Shown one piece after another: positions 46,846 to 57,940 of a stretch of 64,000 nt of DNA; positions within the stretch are counted from its first letter, which is position 1; each line of letters opens with the position of its first letter. Source of the stretch: Lantana camara (taxonomy: Eukaryota; Streptophyta; Magnoliopsida; Lamiales; Verbenaceae); NCBI GenBank assembly GCA_037501455.1, contig CM074855.1, positions 32,769,001 to 32,833,000 on the forward strand, read 5' to 3'. The position numbers and the translations under genes were made by a program. The notes under the pieces were generated by a model, which made no database searches, was not told the DNA's origin, and saw nothing but the letters and a program-made list of their open reading frames with translations.

Positions 46846-47110
46846 TCGTATTCCGTATTTTCGTTTCGTGTTTTCGTTCAAAAGCAAAACCAATCCAAGA
46901 AATCCAAAAACAGTTTATACAATTTCAAATCTAAAATTGTTTTCAAAAAATAAATTTTGTAAAAACTAATTTTCATAAACTTTCAGGAAAAAATACAGTT
47001 TCGTAATTCAGGCTTTCTAAAACAATCACAAATACTCAATCGCATCAAGCCTAAGAATTTCTACCAAATTCAGAATAATTGAGACGAATCAGAAACACGA
47101 TTAACGAGGT

Positions 47111-47123
47111 GACTCTGATACCA
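47111..47123 (-). promoter_or_regulatory. primer binding site (tRNA-iMet type) of the copia element
   Basis: On the minus strand TGGTATCAGAGTC lies two bases after the end of the 5' LTR, the standard plant initiator-Met tRNA primer site. Confidence 0.85.
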
Positions 47124-47125
47124 CT

Positions 47126-49007
47126 TGTTGGAAAACACGAATCAGAAAGCAGCGAAATTTAAAAAATTTTCCCAACAAAAGGATCTTGAACTCGCAATCG
47201 TGTAACCAAATTTGTAGAGATAGAAAACTTACTTTTCTTTTATTCTTTCTTGAAGCATTTCAAGCCACCCAAGAATGCTCTTTTCGTGGCTTGATCCCCT
47301 CTCCTTGGTAAAGCTCGAATCTTCAAACTTCTAACTTGAAGCTCTCAAGAGATAGTCCACCAACTTGATCACAATCTGACTAATAAGGATGCTAGTTCTC
47401 TAGTTAGTGTTTAGGCTTAACCTAGGGTTTCGTTTTCTCTTGGAGAAAGGATGGTGTTCAACACATGAACCAAAAGAATTGCCAATTAGCTCCTAGAGGA
47501 GCTCGAGCTCCCCTATTTATAAGAGGGGGAGTGCCGAAATTCCTAGTCCTTAATGGGCTAGGATTTTGGTCTCTCTCTCTCTCCTATTACTTGATCATCA
47601 AGTAATTTTGACTTTGACTTTGAATTATAATTCAAATCAACTTTCAAGAGAGCTAAAAATATCCAAACTGTTTTTGGATAATTTTATACTTTATTTATTT
47701 AAAATAAATAACTTATTTTTATCTAATTAATTAATTCATAATTAATTAACTAGATTATTTTCTCCAAAATAGGAGTTTCTCTTTTAATTCAAAATTAAAC
47801 CAAAGTCTATTAAATAATTAACACATTTAATTATTTAATATATATATATACAATATATATATTCACACGTGTGGAACCCTCTAGGACCGATTAACTCGTT
47901 TAATCATTTTTAAGCCTCAACTCATGTAACCAAGTTGTTGTGTGTGACCCTCTAGGTTCTCAATTCAATTAGCAGTGACCCTAATTAATTAATTAATCAG
48001 TCCACAGATTAAACGACCATAGTCTAGCAACAGGTGTTTAACCCCTAGCTGAATTGGAATGTTCGGATTCGACAGAACCTTTAAGTCATTGATTCATGTG
48101 AGATACAATCCTCCTACTTACTATCTCTCAACCAAGATCTAGGGTAAGGGAATAATCAGAACCCTAATAATCCGGTCTTAAAGCTAAGTGCATTTCATAT
48201 CCATTTGATCTCAATCCAAGAAACCCTTTTCTTGATGTCTTGATCTACTGCCTTGGCCAAGGACTCCATATGGCATAAGAATGACTTACACAATAAGAGA
48301 TCACCTTGCAAATGCAAGTGTAGGTCCTTTCTTGATTCTCATTCACTTTCATGAATCACTTGTGCAGCCCCAGCATAAGCTTTGAATCAGTTGTCTAAGG
48401 CGACACCCTTTAAAGCTTATACCTAAGACTACAGAGTTAACTCATAAAGTGACAATGAACCTCAAGTCTAAGGATCAATTAATCACATCAATGACTCGTG
48501 AGATATTTCCTAATCTGGAAGTTTCTATTTCCTGAAATAGAAACTTCCTTTCCCATTTAGGAATGTTCTCACACGGGGCACCTCAGTGAACTTACTTATT
48601 AAAGTAAGCACCCTCATGTATCACGCACGTATCGACTATACACTTTGTACCTCCATGAAACAAGGTGGTCCTTCTTAAGGGCGTGATCACACAAGCAAGC
48701 CATAGAGGAGTCAGGTTGACACTCCCACTGTCTGTAGGACTCATTGGCTTGGAGTATTTTACTAATCATGACTTATGTGATATAGGGCTCGTTTCATGAA
48801 CCATTTCACCTAAATGGTTGAGTCCTAAAGTCATCAGGATTAGGGGAGTTGTCATACATGCACAGCTAAAGTAAACGCATACCAAACAAGTGCATATAAA
48901 GAAGTGTTGCCTCAATTCGTTATTTCATTCAAAGATTGTCTGTGATTACAATAAGGAAAAGCACAAAGCGGATATACAATCGGCTTTCTAGGACACTATT
49001 CCTAACA
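47126..49007 (-). repeat. 5' LTR of the copia element
   Basis: Plus-strand ends are TGTTGGAAAAC and TTCCTAACA, 1882 bp. Compared with the 3' LTR it keeps the segment near 47890-47945 but has lost almost the whole G-box array (one CACGTG at 47876). It also differs by scattered substitutions, so the insertion is not young. Confidence 0.9.
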
Positions 49008-50595
49008 GAAGGGGGGTTGAGATTCCCCATTCCAGTTCCAATGGCGAGCATCTGAAATTATCTAAACCTGAGCCCTTCATAAATCTTCCCCAACGGAATA
49101 ACCCTCATCAATTCCTTTATTACTCTGATGAAATGTACAGGGCAGGAGCCCTTGATTCACAATTTCAATAGCCTGTTCCAAGTGGCCCGTTCACCCCGCT
49201 CATCCCCGAGGGCAGGGTTCTACTTTGTCCAGGAAAAATCTAATCTGAAACTCATTGATTCCCCCTCGACTTCGTATGGGTCTGAGTGGAAGGAGAAGTT
49301 CTTTTTTTTGAAGCCACCCGAGGGTGATGATTTTGGCGTCCCACGAGCGTGGGTTGTCTATGGAGAGGCACCCCTTGTAAAATCCCGCTTAGAACCTATT
49401 TTTCCCATAAAATGGGCTCAAGACCTGACCCTCGCTATGAGGAATGAGGGCTGGCTCATTTCAGCCAAGGATCTGATGGATGATGAGGAACTGTTATTCC
49501 TCTGCGGGCTCGTGAGCCCACCTGATATGATTGCTAATCCTCCTAGGTGGAGTTCGGAGAGAGACGGTTAGAATCTAGGATGCTAACTTCTAGATAGGAA
49601 TATTGACCTTGCCTTCCGATTTTTTAAACAAGAAAACCTGATCCTAGTTTTCTTTTCCTTTGGCAGGCGTCGGAATACTGATGGCAGGAAGAGGTAGTAT
49701 GCAAAAGGTGGTCTCACTCTTGAACGCTCGGAGGAACCAAGGGCGCCCGCAGAACCAGCAGCAGCAGCAACAGTAGCAACAACAAAGGCCCGGTCGCTTG
49801 GGCAATGGCCGTGGAGACGGCCGCGAAGTGGCCGCAGTGGCTAAAGTTTGAGCACCCCTGGCAGGGGGCGAGGGGATGGCCGAGGGGCTAACCCTGACAA
49901 CAGAATTGTCCCTCGCCAGGGGGATAATTCCAACCAATGAGGCAGGGAGTGGCCTCTTCAACGCACTCCCAACGAGCATCAAGGGCAGCGCACGGGCGTT
50001 GTCATCAGAGACATCCAAGAGGGTCAAACCCCTCTATCCAGGAAGAGAAAGAATTGTTGGACTCTGTTCCAGTGACTGGGAAAGGCAAGGCCGTCATTGT
50101 GGGCGAGCCAGGAGATGGGGAGACCTCCTCCTCCGAGGGGGAGAAAATCTGGGCCTTCGAGCGCACGGGGGATAGAATATTCCAGCGCGCTTCTTCCTCT
50201 GGTCCCACCCTTTTGAGGGATTACCCCTCAACGAAGAACTTATTGTACGTCATCTTCCAGAGGATGCAGTTTACTGATGGCCATAAGGAATTATTCGCCA
50301 AAGCACGAATCAGGTGGTGGAAGACCTATGTTAAGCTCTCATTGGGGTAAGTATTACATTACTTTGTGAAATTTTCCCATCCATTGCATTATCTTTCCTT
50401 TTCTGAGAATCATCTAAGTGTTATGCCAACCCGTTTCAGGCTATTATCCTGATAGTATGCATAAATTACATGAAAATCTCTTTCTTTCCCCCTGAATTGG
50501 ATTAGATTTCTACTTAATTTGCTTTTATTTGGCTTTTGCAGAAACATATTGATAAATGAGGGATCTGGCAGAATTATGAAGAATAAGATGCTAAG

Positions 50596-51892
50596 TGTTG
50601 AAAATGCCTGAGCCATGACCTCAATGCATGATCATCCCTAAGGCCAATGCGCCTAAAGCAGACCACGGTCAACAAGTACGGCTGACTCCTCTTGTTGGGA
50701 CAGGTGGCACACATGCAGCAGCTTGCTAACATGGCTAACATGCAAGAGTTGATCCTGCGTTTTTGGAGTTTCGAGAGTCCTAATCATGCTTATTGGAACT
50801 AGTAAAAGCCATTTTGTCCCCCTTGATCATTGCAATTGATAGACTTAAGGATACTTTATATAAGCTAGTTAAGTGGGGAAAAATGAGGAGACTTTAGATA
50901 ACTTTGAAAGTAGAAAATAGCAGCAGCTAGCAGCAGAAAGCATCGAGGGATTTCTTCTTCAAAACTGTGATCATTTTCAGACTTGAAGTATTTGGTTTCG
51001 GTTTTTATTTCAATTAAGTTTTAAAGTTCAGTTCATGATCAGAGTATTTATTGTCTATCTTGCATGATGATCCGTGGCTGAACATATTTGTCTTAGTTAG
51101 GTTGTATCTTTATTCCTTGCCAATATTTATTAGATCTAAGTGAGTGAATACGAATTTAATCTATGGTATTTATGCATGCTTTGAACGTATTTATATGAGT
51201 TGTTTTCAAATCATCTTTCTGATCAATCGATGCCTAGATAACAACTTGATAAGGTTATACTGATACTTGATACGTAATAGTCTTGTAAAGGTGTACAAGA
51301 ACTACACATCATTGAGAGTTTACCACCATGTTTACTCAATAAAATGGTGAGGCATGCGTAATATGATTTCGTAAGTCCAAGCTTCTTGAGATTTTGGATC
51401 ATGATTAATGTCCTTTTGGTGCTCAATGCTATCATATAGTTAAATCCTAGATACTTGTTCGCGGGACTGCTATGTGGTAAGAATTTAATTGATGAGCTTC
51501 TCTTGATTAAGTTAAAAATAAGAAAGGATGATATGGATAAGCTTCTTGTCTATTGTAAGTTAATCTACCATTTGATTAGATTTGATTTTTGCATCAAGGA
51601 TTAGATACGGGCATGGAATGAAGTAACAACTTAGCTAAGATATTTCTCTCATAATCAACCTTCACAACTCTCTTTATTTTCAGCCTTAGTTATTCGAAGT
51701 AATCTGATTTTGTGCTTTAAAATAGTTTGTTTTAATTACACAAAACCCCCTTTCTAAGTCTCTTTTGAATATTCTCTTGGATACTTTGAATATAAATCTA
51801 TCTGGTCCTATGGGTTCGACCCTTTACTGCTATATTACAATTTTATATTTCGTGCGGAAAGTAAAGGATTTAATTGGTGGATTCGACAACCA
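50596..51892 (+). mobile_element. possible solo LTR or other insertion in the D1 aORF
   Basis: Homology between the D1 and D2 aORF breaks near 50595 and resumes near 51895. The segment starts TGTTGAAAATG and ends ATTCGACAACCA, has a TATATAAG promoter-like motif near 50857 and a leader-like continuation ending in a GGTTCGACCC...GTGCGG context. No coding motif and no clear target duplication. A solo LTR of a third family is my best guess. Confidence 0.35.
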
Positions 51893-53189
51893 TCATATCC
51901 CGAGGGTGATGAACCTTCAGCGAAGCTCGATGACCTTCGCCGAGCGCCATGCCAAATACAAGAAGATGGCTTAAGCGGGCCATCCTGCTCAACTCCAAGA
52001 GGAGAATGATGTTCTGAGGGCCCAGCTGGAGTCTCTCCGGACGGAGTTTGACAAGGTCTCCAAGGAGTCAGACAAGATGGAGGAGGCTCGTAAGAAGGCC
52101 CGCACTGAATTGGCTAAGTACAAGGAGGGCAATGCAAACCTGGCCAAGGAGTTGGAGCTTAGGAACCAGTAGCTGTGCAATGCCAGGAAGGAGGCCACAG
52201 AAGCCACCCAGAAGGCTTGTGAGGAGGAATTCAATAGGGCGCTCCCCGAGCGCATTGCCGAGGCGAACCGTGAAGCCTTACTTAAGTTTTACCACTCAAA
52301 GGCTTTCGGGTTTGCCGCCAACTTGCATTGCTATGACGAGGCTCAGAAGGCCTTCAACTTGGCCGTGGGATAGTTGATCACGCTGGGCCTGGCGGACCCT
52401 TCTTCTCGAGGGCATTGGCGCATAGGTCTTCAATACGACGAGAATTTGAGCGTTTCAGCGGTGGCCGAGGGGAACCTGGAGGGCAACTTGGCGGAGCCAG
52501 AGTATGCTGAACTTGTTACTCTCCTTCAGGAGGAGTTTTTGGCAGGGCACGAAACTAACGAGGAGCCCATTACTAAGAAAGTTAATGAGGGGACCACTGA
52601 GGCTGTACCTGTCCCCGAGGGCCCTTCCAATGCTGCCTCCCAAGCGCCGGCCATAGAGGAGGCTCCCGCCCCTGCGGTTGAGACCACTGAGCCTCAAGCT
52701 CCCCAAGCGCGCACTAATGCTTCCAATTTTGAGGTGGTGGACTTAGAAGGTGGCCAAGGCGAAGTAGCTCAAATTTAGTCTGGAGCATCACAACACCTTG
52801 CCTCTCACTTGTATCCCATATGTTCTCTAAGTTGTTTATACCCTGACAACATGGGTACTAGTTTAAATAGGATTCCTGTGATCTTTCCAAGTGCTTTAAT
52901 CTCCTAAATAGGAATTAGATAGCTATCTCCAAGAGTCTTCTAAGTATTAATCTATTTCTTTTAAGAAAATCTTGTAATCTTCTGTTGTTTATCATTGGCT
53001 TGAATGCCCATCTTTTGTACTCGAGCGTAAGCTCCTTTTGAATGAATGAATATTGCCGTTGCAACGACTGCTTTTATTTCTTGCCTTCACATTTACCTTG
53101 TACGCTTATCTCTTTTAAACTATGACGTGAGAGATTTGAGGATGAAGCTAAGTAAAATTGGCATAAGGGTTAGCATCGTTTAGGCTGAG

Positions 53190-53480
53190 TAAGGGAACGC
53201 GAGGGGCCTATTCTCGAGGGCGCCCAGGTTAAATTACAGAATTACTTAGAAGATTTCTTTAGGGAAATTTCCAGTAGAAATTCTAATAACGAGGAATGCG
53301 AGGGACTCATTTTCGAGGGTGCCCTGGTTAAGTTTTCAATAAGAAATTTACTAATAAAGAACGCGAGGGACCTATTTTCCTAGGGCTCCCTGGTCACTTA
53401 GAAAATTTCTTCAAAGGAGTCTTCATAAGAAATTTCTATTAGAAAGAACTCGAGGGGCGTGCTTCCGAGGGCTCCCTGGT
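53190..53480. repeat. degenerate tandem repeats in the Tat D1 spacer
   Basis: Four units start with GAA(C/T)(G/T)CGAGGG-like sequence at about 53195, 53294, 53359 and 53447. Each has a CGAGGG(C/T)..CCC(A/T)GGTT block and an AGAAATTTCTA-like tail. Unit length varies from about 65 to 99 bp. D2 has a single related unit near 57192-57225. Confidence 0.6.
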
Positions 53481-53484
53481 TTCT

Positions 53485-53606
53485 TGCTTTCGAGCATTGT
53501 TTTCAAATGCTGCAGGATGATCCTGTTGATAACTTCAGCTTGACCGTTGGCTTGGGGATGCCCCACGGAAGTGAAGCACTGTTCAATTTCCAATTCCGAG
53601 TGTTGC
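53485..53606 (-). pseudogene. integrase fragment of Tat element D1
   Basis: About 120 bp match 58310-58430 in the D2 integrase: GTTGATAACTTCAGCTTGACC, in line with the D2 sequence, encodes the integrase core end on the minus strand. The fragment stops where D2 LTR sequence begins. Confidence 0.65.
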
Positions 53607-54230
53607 CCTAGACACGTGGCAACGTGTGATGGCGTGAAAGCAACTACCTGAAAGTTTGTGGCGTGTCAAGTGTGGTGCGCGCACTAATACTGTGTCAGAG
53701 GTAGTTATAGTTCCGCAGACGAGCGTGTAGTCACCCAAAATGGCTCCTCATGTAGCTGGGTGTGCCCTCGAAGGGAACCCTTCACCAAGGTGGGTGTTAG
53801 CTTCTGAGAAATAAGTACCCTCGATGGTGAGGACAATACTGGAACTAAGTGATGATACGAGTGCTGGGAGCGCTCGAGAGGGGTTCCTCTGGTGACTTGG
53901 TCCGAGTGTCATGAGACTCGAGCGTGGAGTGAATACGATCGTGGGTTCCCTCGGGGAGGGTTCCCATGGTGTGAAAGAGATGGGCTCTGGGGCAGAACAT
54001 TCCGTGGGTCCGCAGTGCGAGCGTCAGATGGGATTGATGAGCAGATACCACGCTCGTGACTTTGGCCGAGGTGAGCAAGTCTTAAGCAGAGAGTGGGTGA
54101 ATGGGCTGGGCCTATTCCGCTAGCCCAATATATCGAGCGTCCAAGCTTAGGAGTCTTCTGGTGGCTTTGATGAACTGCTCAGATGGTGACACGTGCTCGG
54201 TGTTGATCCGAGCGTGATTTGGGCCCATCA
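53607..54230 (-). repeat. partial 3' LTR (U3) of Tat element D2
   Basis: Starts mid-LTR at GTTGCCCTAGACACGTGGC, which matches D1 36521-36541, and ends GGGCCCATCA before ATTTTACCCCTCAAATTCTG. The R-U5 part present in D1 is missing, so the join with the D1 integrase at 53606 is a deletion or an illegitimate junction. Confidence 0.55.
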
Positions 54231-54570
54231 TTTTACCCCTCAAATTCTGTAGTAACGCTTGACGTATACTGTAGAATTTCTATCTTTGGACCCTTGAATT
54301 TGAATATCCGAGGGCCTGGCCGCCAGTTGGAGAGTAGCGTTCGCGAGATCCCCATTGGGACAGTTCTAAAACTGCATTTAATGTGGCCTGGCCTCTCTGA
54401 CTTCCTAGGTGACTCCGCATTAAATACCAAGCGGGAGCTTGGTTGCAAATACCAAGGAATAGGCGCGTGAGTGTTGGTAAGCGTGTGATGGTTGCCAAAA
54501 GCGAGGAGTTTTCAAGGCGGGAATGATTACGATTTGAATTCCCAATCCTAATTATTTGCATACCCCTTCC

Positions 54571-54580
54571 CTATAAATAG
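54571..54580 (+). promoter_or_regulatory. TATA box of the D2 antisense gene
   Basis: CTATAAATAG followed by GGATC, 284 bp before the ATG at 54855, in the same place as in D1. A GTAAAT donor-like site lies at about 54707, so a leader intron is possible. Confidence 0.6.
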
Positions 54581-54854
54581 GGATCTGCACACCCAACTGA
54601 ACCTTTATGCGTTCAGAACTCTCTCAAGCAAGACAACAAAAGCATTTCTCTGCAAGCCCTAGCGATTTCCGGCGGATTTTTAGGCGAACTTTCTTCTCAA
54701 CCCCAGGTAAATACACTGTGATCTCGTACTAAACCTAGATTTAGGTCATGTTGACCGTTGCCCTTGGGTGAGGAGGCTTTCTAAGAGACTATGACCACAC
54801 AAAGATTCTATTTTTCTTCCAAGTTTTTCTGCAAGAACTCCAAGAAGGCCAATA

Positions 54855-56977
54855 ATGGCGGATGAAGTTGTAAACCAGACAGCGAGAGATATTGAAGAGA
54901 TGTCTTGTGCAAGTTTTTCTCCTCAAAACGAAATTCTGTATGCCATTCCGATGGTGGAAATCCCTGAGGAGGTTGAGGATGAGGATTTGGACGCTGCCGT
55001 TCAAGGGATGAACGAACGTGACCCTACAGGAGTGGATCAGATTTTTGAGGAGATGAATTTGTCCCTACTGATGCAAAATCAAGGGGAAAGGGATACATGG
55101 AGAGGGTCCCATTGTAAAGCATAGATCTACGGACGTACCCTTTGAGCAATGGGCAAAAAGTATGGCCCTCGTTATGAAGAACGAAAAGCGGCTGATTAAA
55201 GCCAAAGATCTGATGCGTAATGAGGAGATATTGTTCCGCTATGGGCTGGTGAGCCCACCCAATATGATCGCCAACCCTCCAGCTCAAATGATGAACAACG
55301 ACGGTTAGATTCTAGGAATTAACTCTACTAACGATTAGAGTAGGAATGCTAACTCTTTACACTTTGTTGCACTGTAAGAGTTGATCCGACGCTCGCCTTC
55401 CTCTCTGTGTGTAGAAATAGATATAGTGATGGCAGGAACAGGCGCTGAGAGCATCGCTGCCCTGATGCGCGCTCGCAGGGTGAACAACAACCAACCTCAA
55501 CAACAACCGCAGCGACAGCAGCCCCAGACTACCCCACGAGGGGCCCGTGGGACTAGATGAGGGTCTGGGAGAGGTAAAGCCGGTCGAGGGGCTGGCCGCG
55601 GAGATGGAAGTGATGGCCGTAGGCAGGCCATATTGAAGATTTGACGATTGAGGACGCTCACGGTGCCACTCCTCCGGGTACCCTGGCTTCCTCATCCGCT
55701 GAAGGACGAGCACAAACAGACCCTAGCAGTAACCGCTCGGGGGTGATTCTCCGAGACCTGGGGGAGGATTGTTCTGGGTCCTCGAAGAAAAGGAAGAGGC
55801 TCGCAGACTCCATCCCCATTTCTGGTAAGGGGAAACAGGTAGTTGTGGGGACCTTAGGTGAAGATGGCGACACCTCATCCTCTGACGATGAGAGTTTTTG
55901 GCAATTTGAACGTGAGGGGGACAAGCACTATAGACGCTCAGGGGAGGACGACCCAGTGCTCCTAGAAGACACCCCTGCTGCCCGTAATGTTATCACGGGA
56001 TTGGTCCACCGTATGCAATTTTCAGGGGACCACCAAAAACTAAACAATCAGTCTACGGCTGGGGTGGCAGTAGAAGCTTGCTTCGCTCTCATGGTGGTAA
56101 GTATTCGAGCATTCCTTTTGATTTCAAGAATTTCGCCAACAATCTTATAAAGTTTTATTACGTTTGCAGGGAGTAATTCCAAGGCTGAAGAATATGCAGG
56201 AGGCGCTTGGAGACCTACTCTGAGCGTAAGGCCAAATACAAGAAGCTCCTACGCATTACTGACCCGGGCCAACTGCAAAAAGACTACGACACAGTTTATG
56301 CTCAGTTCACATCACTTGGGCTGGAGCACGACAAGGTAAAGGAGGTGCTCGAGGATCAAGAGGCTGCCTGGCAAAGATTAGACGATCGACACAAGAAGCT
56401 GAAGGCCGAGCGCAACAAGCTGAGGGACGATAAAAAAGACCTCACCAAGCAACTGACCGAGCGTGACCAACAACTGGAATCCGTGAGGAAGGAGCTTGCT
56501 GACTTGCAAGGGCAAGTTGCAAGTCTCGAGTCAAGGGTCGCTTGGGATATGAGCCTCAAATTCGTACACTCCAAGGTTTTTGGTTTCGCCGCCAAACTCC
56601 ATTGTTTCGACAATGCCAGACACTTCTTCTGGAAATCCGTGGGCCAGCTGATCAAGTTGGGGATGGTGCCCGCCAGCGCTCACACAGATGATCGCCTTCG
56701 CATGGACCTGGACGAGAATTTGGAACCGATTGTTGCCGCAGGGGATCCATCCGAAAACTTGACGGAGCCTGAGTACAACGAATTGGTAATTATGCTCCAA
56801 AACGAGTTCGTGGCGGCCAATCCCCTAGATCCAAAGCCCTCGGTGGTGGATGAGGGTGCCCTAGAAGATGCTCAGGATGAAGCTGTTCAGGGTGACGCTC
56901 AGTCTGCGGATCCTCGAGTCCTGGCTCCTGTTCCTCTGTCAACTGAACCTCCTGAGCCCGACCATCAGCCATCATGA
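54855..56977 (+). pseudogene. aORF of Tat element D2, internally deleted but with intact last exon
   Basis: The first exon starts MADEVVNQTARDIEEM and keeps the acidic DEDLDAAV...MNERDPTGVDQIF block seen in D1. A deletion near 55080 removes most of the PF04195-like domain, and the frame is lost until a piece matching D1 (AKDLM...GLVSPPNMIANPP, 55200-55290). A probable intron runs 55305-55412. The exon at 55641-56098 is Ser/acid-rich (KRKRLADSIPISGKGK). An intron runs from GTAAGT at 56099 to TTTGCAG at 56169. The last exon (to 56977) is open and encodes about 265 residues: a long coiled coil (AKYKKLLRITDPGQLQKDYD onward), a conserved FGFAAKLHCF block and a Pro/acid-rich tail. No catalytic motif is recognised. 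Confidence 0.65.
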
Positions 56978-57940
56978 AATCTCTACCTGCCTTGCGGACA
57001 CCTTAAGACTTTGTAACAGATCCCCTTCGCTCTGATTTCCTCTCCTTTTCCTTAGTACTTGTAATTTTAACTCTTGAGGTAATGTAACTTTCTCCTCTCG
57101 TAATGGAATTTGATTTTAATCCTTTTCGTATTGGAATATCATGAATGCCTTTTGTTGCCTTCTTTTGATGTTTAAAGTTTTTGTTATATGGGCGCGAGGG
57201 TACGCTATATGAGGGGTACCCAGGCCATATTCAGCATAAGGCTCAAACTTGAACTTAGAAATCCACCAGTGAGTTTGCTAAGTGTTTGCCCTTGATAAAA
57301 ATTTGTCTAAGTGTTGGATAATAACAAGCGTAACCGTAGCATGAACTTTGTACTTAGAAATCAACGAGAGGATTTTATCACCTACGAGCGTACGTGTACG
57401 TAATGAGATGAGGATCACTTAGGGGTTTACGAGCGCGAACTAGAGTGATCAGCATTTAGTTGGTGTAATTAAGCATATAGCAACCCCGATTCTGACCCGT
57501 TCGTTTTAAGGATTTATGCATTTTTGAGCGTCAAGCTGTTTAATGTGGAGTGCCCTCGACGCACTGATAACATTGAACTGAAGAGGGGTTCACTCGTTTT
57601 AAGATAGACTCAGACGAGATTGGACATCAAGCCGCTCGACGTGGAGTATCCTCGACACGGAGGGGGCGTTGATGTAATTGATGACGCAAATTATCATATA
57701 TTGAATCAAGTAAATGATAAATAGTGTATGCAAAATACCTACTGTTGCACTTGTATTTCTGTCAAAAGAAGATACAGTGTGCCCCGAGCGGGGGACTTAC
57801 AATGTTTGCAATTATACATAGAACCTTCTGAGGTTGCATGCATTCCATGGGGGAGGGAGACTCTCGCCTTGCAAAGTCTCCAGCAGGTAGGTATTGTTCG
57901 CTCGTACCTGAGTGACTTTGAAGGGGTCTTCCCAATTGGG
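56978..57940. other. Tat D2 spacer between aORF and pol
   Basis: Non-coding. Contains a single unit related to the D1 tandem repeats (57192-57225) and two copies of a (G/C)TCAAGC(T/C)G...GTGGAGT-CCTCGAC block near 57530 and 57628. No gene supported. The two converging transcription units would end here. Confidence 0.45.

Larger units (their letters stand above)
44919..47110 (-). other. copia 5' leader between primer site and gag
   Basis: A 2.2-kb stretch without a domain-bearing frame, long for a copia leader. It holds a four-copy 16-nt motif (45125-45444), a doubled GGCTCCAACC(T/C)CAATT (46145-46195) and a GC-rich island (46595-46845). Confidence 0.6.
38172..49007 (-). mobile_element. near-complete Ty1/copia element, minus strand (10.8 kb)
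   Basis: LTRs of 1908 and 1882 bp enclose gag, protease, integrase, RT and RNase H in copia order on the minus strand. Flanks are GCAGG (38167-38171) and GAAGG (49008-49012), a 5-bp duplication with one change. A 2.2-kb leader lies between 5' LTR and gag. The element is dead: gag and pol are out of frame at the protease, pol has several in-frame stops, and a hAT element lies in the RT domain. It is the only member of this copia family here with an internal region; three others are solo LTRs. Confidence 0.9.
37582..52778 (+). pseudogene. aORF of Tat element D1 (antisense extra gene), broken
   Basis: Exon 1 starts MSGEYINEIVREIDDM and has an acidic N-terminal region (DEDLEAAMSAMGERNPGIVDH) shared with D2. 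The copia element interrupts it at 38171. The frame resumes at about 49128-49571 with a domain resembling the 'putative gypsy type transposon' family (PF04195-like), including WKEKFFFL and LFLCGLVSPPDMI. A likely intron follows (49564-49667). A Gln-rich, then Ser/acid-rich exon covers 49680-50345, with KRKELLDSVPVTGKGK matched in D2. A second intron starts at GTAAGT (50348). The last exon (about 51895-52778) encodes a coiled coil and Pro/Glu-rich tail, but carries in-frame stops near 51972, 52170 and 52371. No enzyme motif. Function of such aORF proteins is unknown. Confidence 0.65.
36183..53606 (-). mobile_element. Tat-lineage gypsy element D1, minus strand, truncated
   Basis: From left to right: the 3' LTR, a plus-strand extra gene (aORF) split by a copia element, a tandem-repeat spacer, and a minus-strand integrase fragment. 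The rest of pol, gag and the 5' LTR are missing, and the integrase piece abuts the U3 of D2 at 53606/53607. An extra ORF in antisense, between pol and the 3' LTR, is a known trait of the Tat clade (Grande, Retand, Ogre relatives). The lineage assignment rests on this and on the dual RNase H in the sister copy D2. Confidence 0.7.

Noticed and set aside
46575..46969. Ala/Arg-rich open frames on both strands in the copia leader
   Set aside because: Overlapping frames in several phases of a GC-rich island; no domain; explained by composition.
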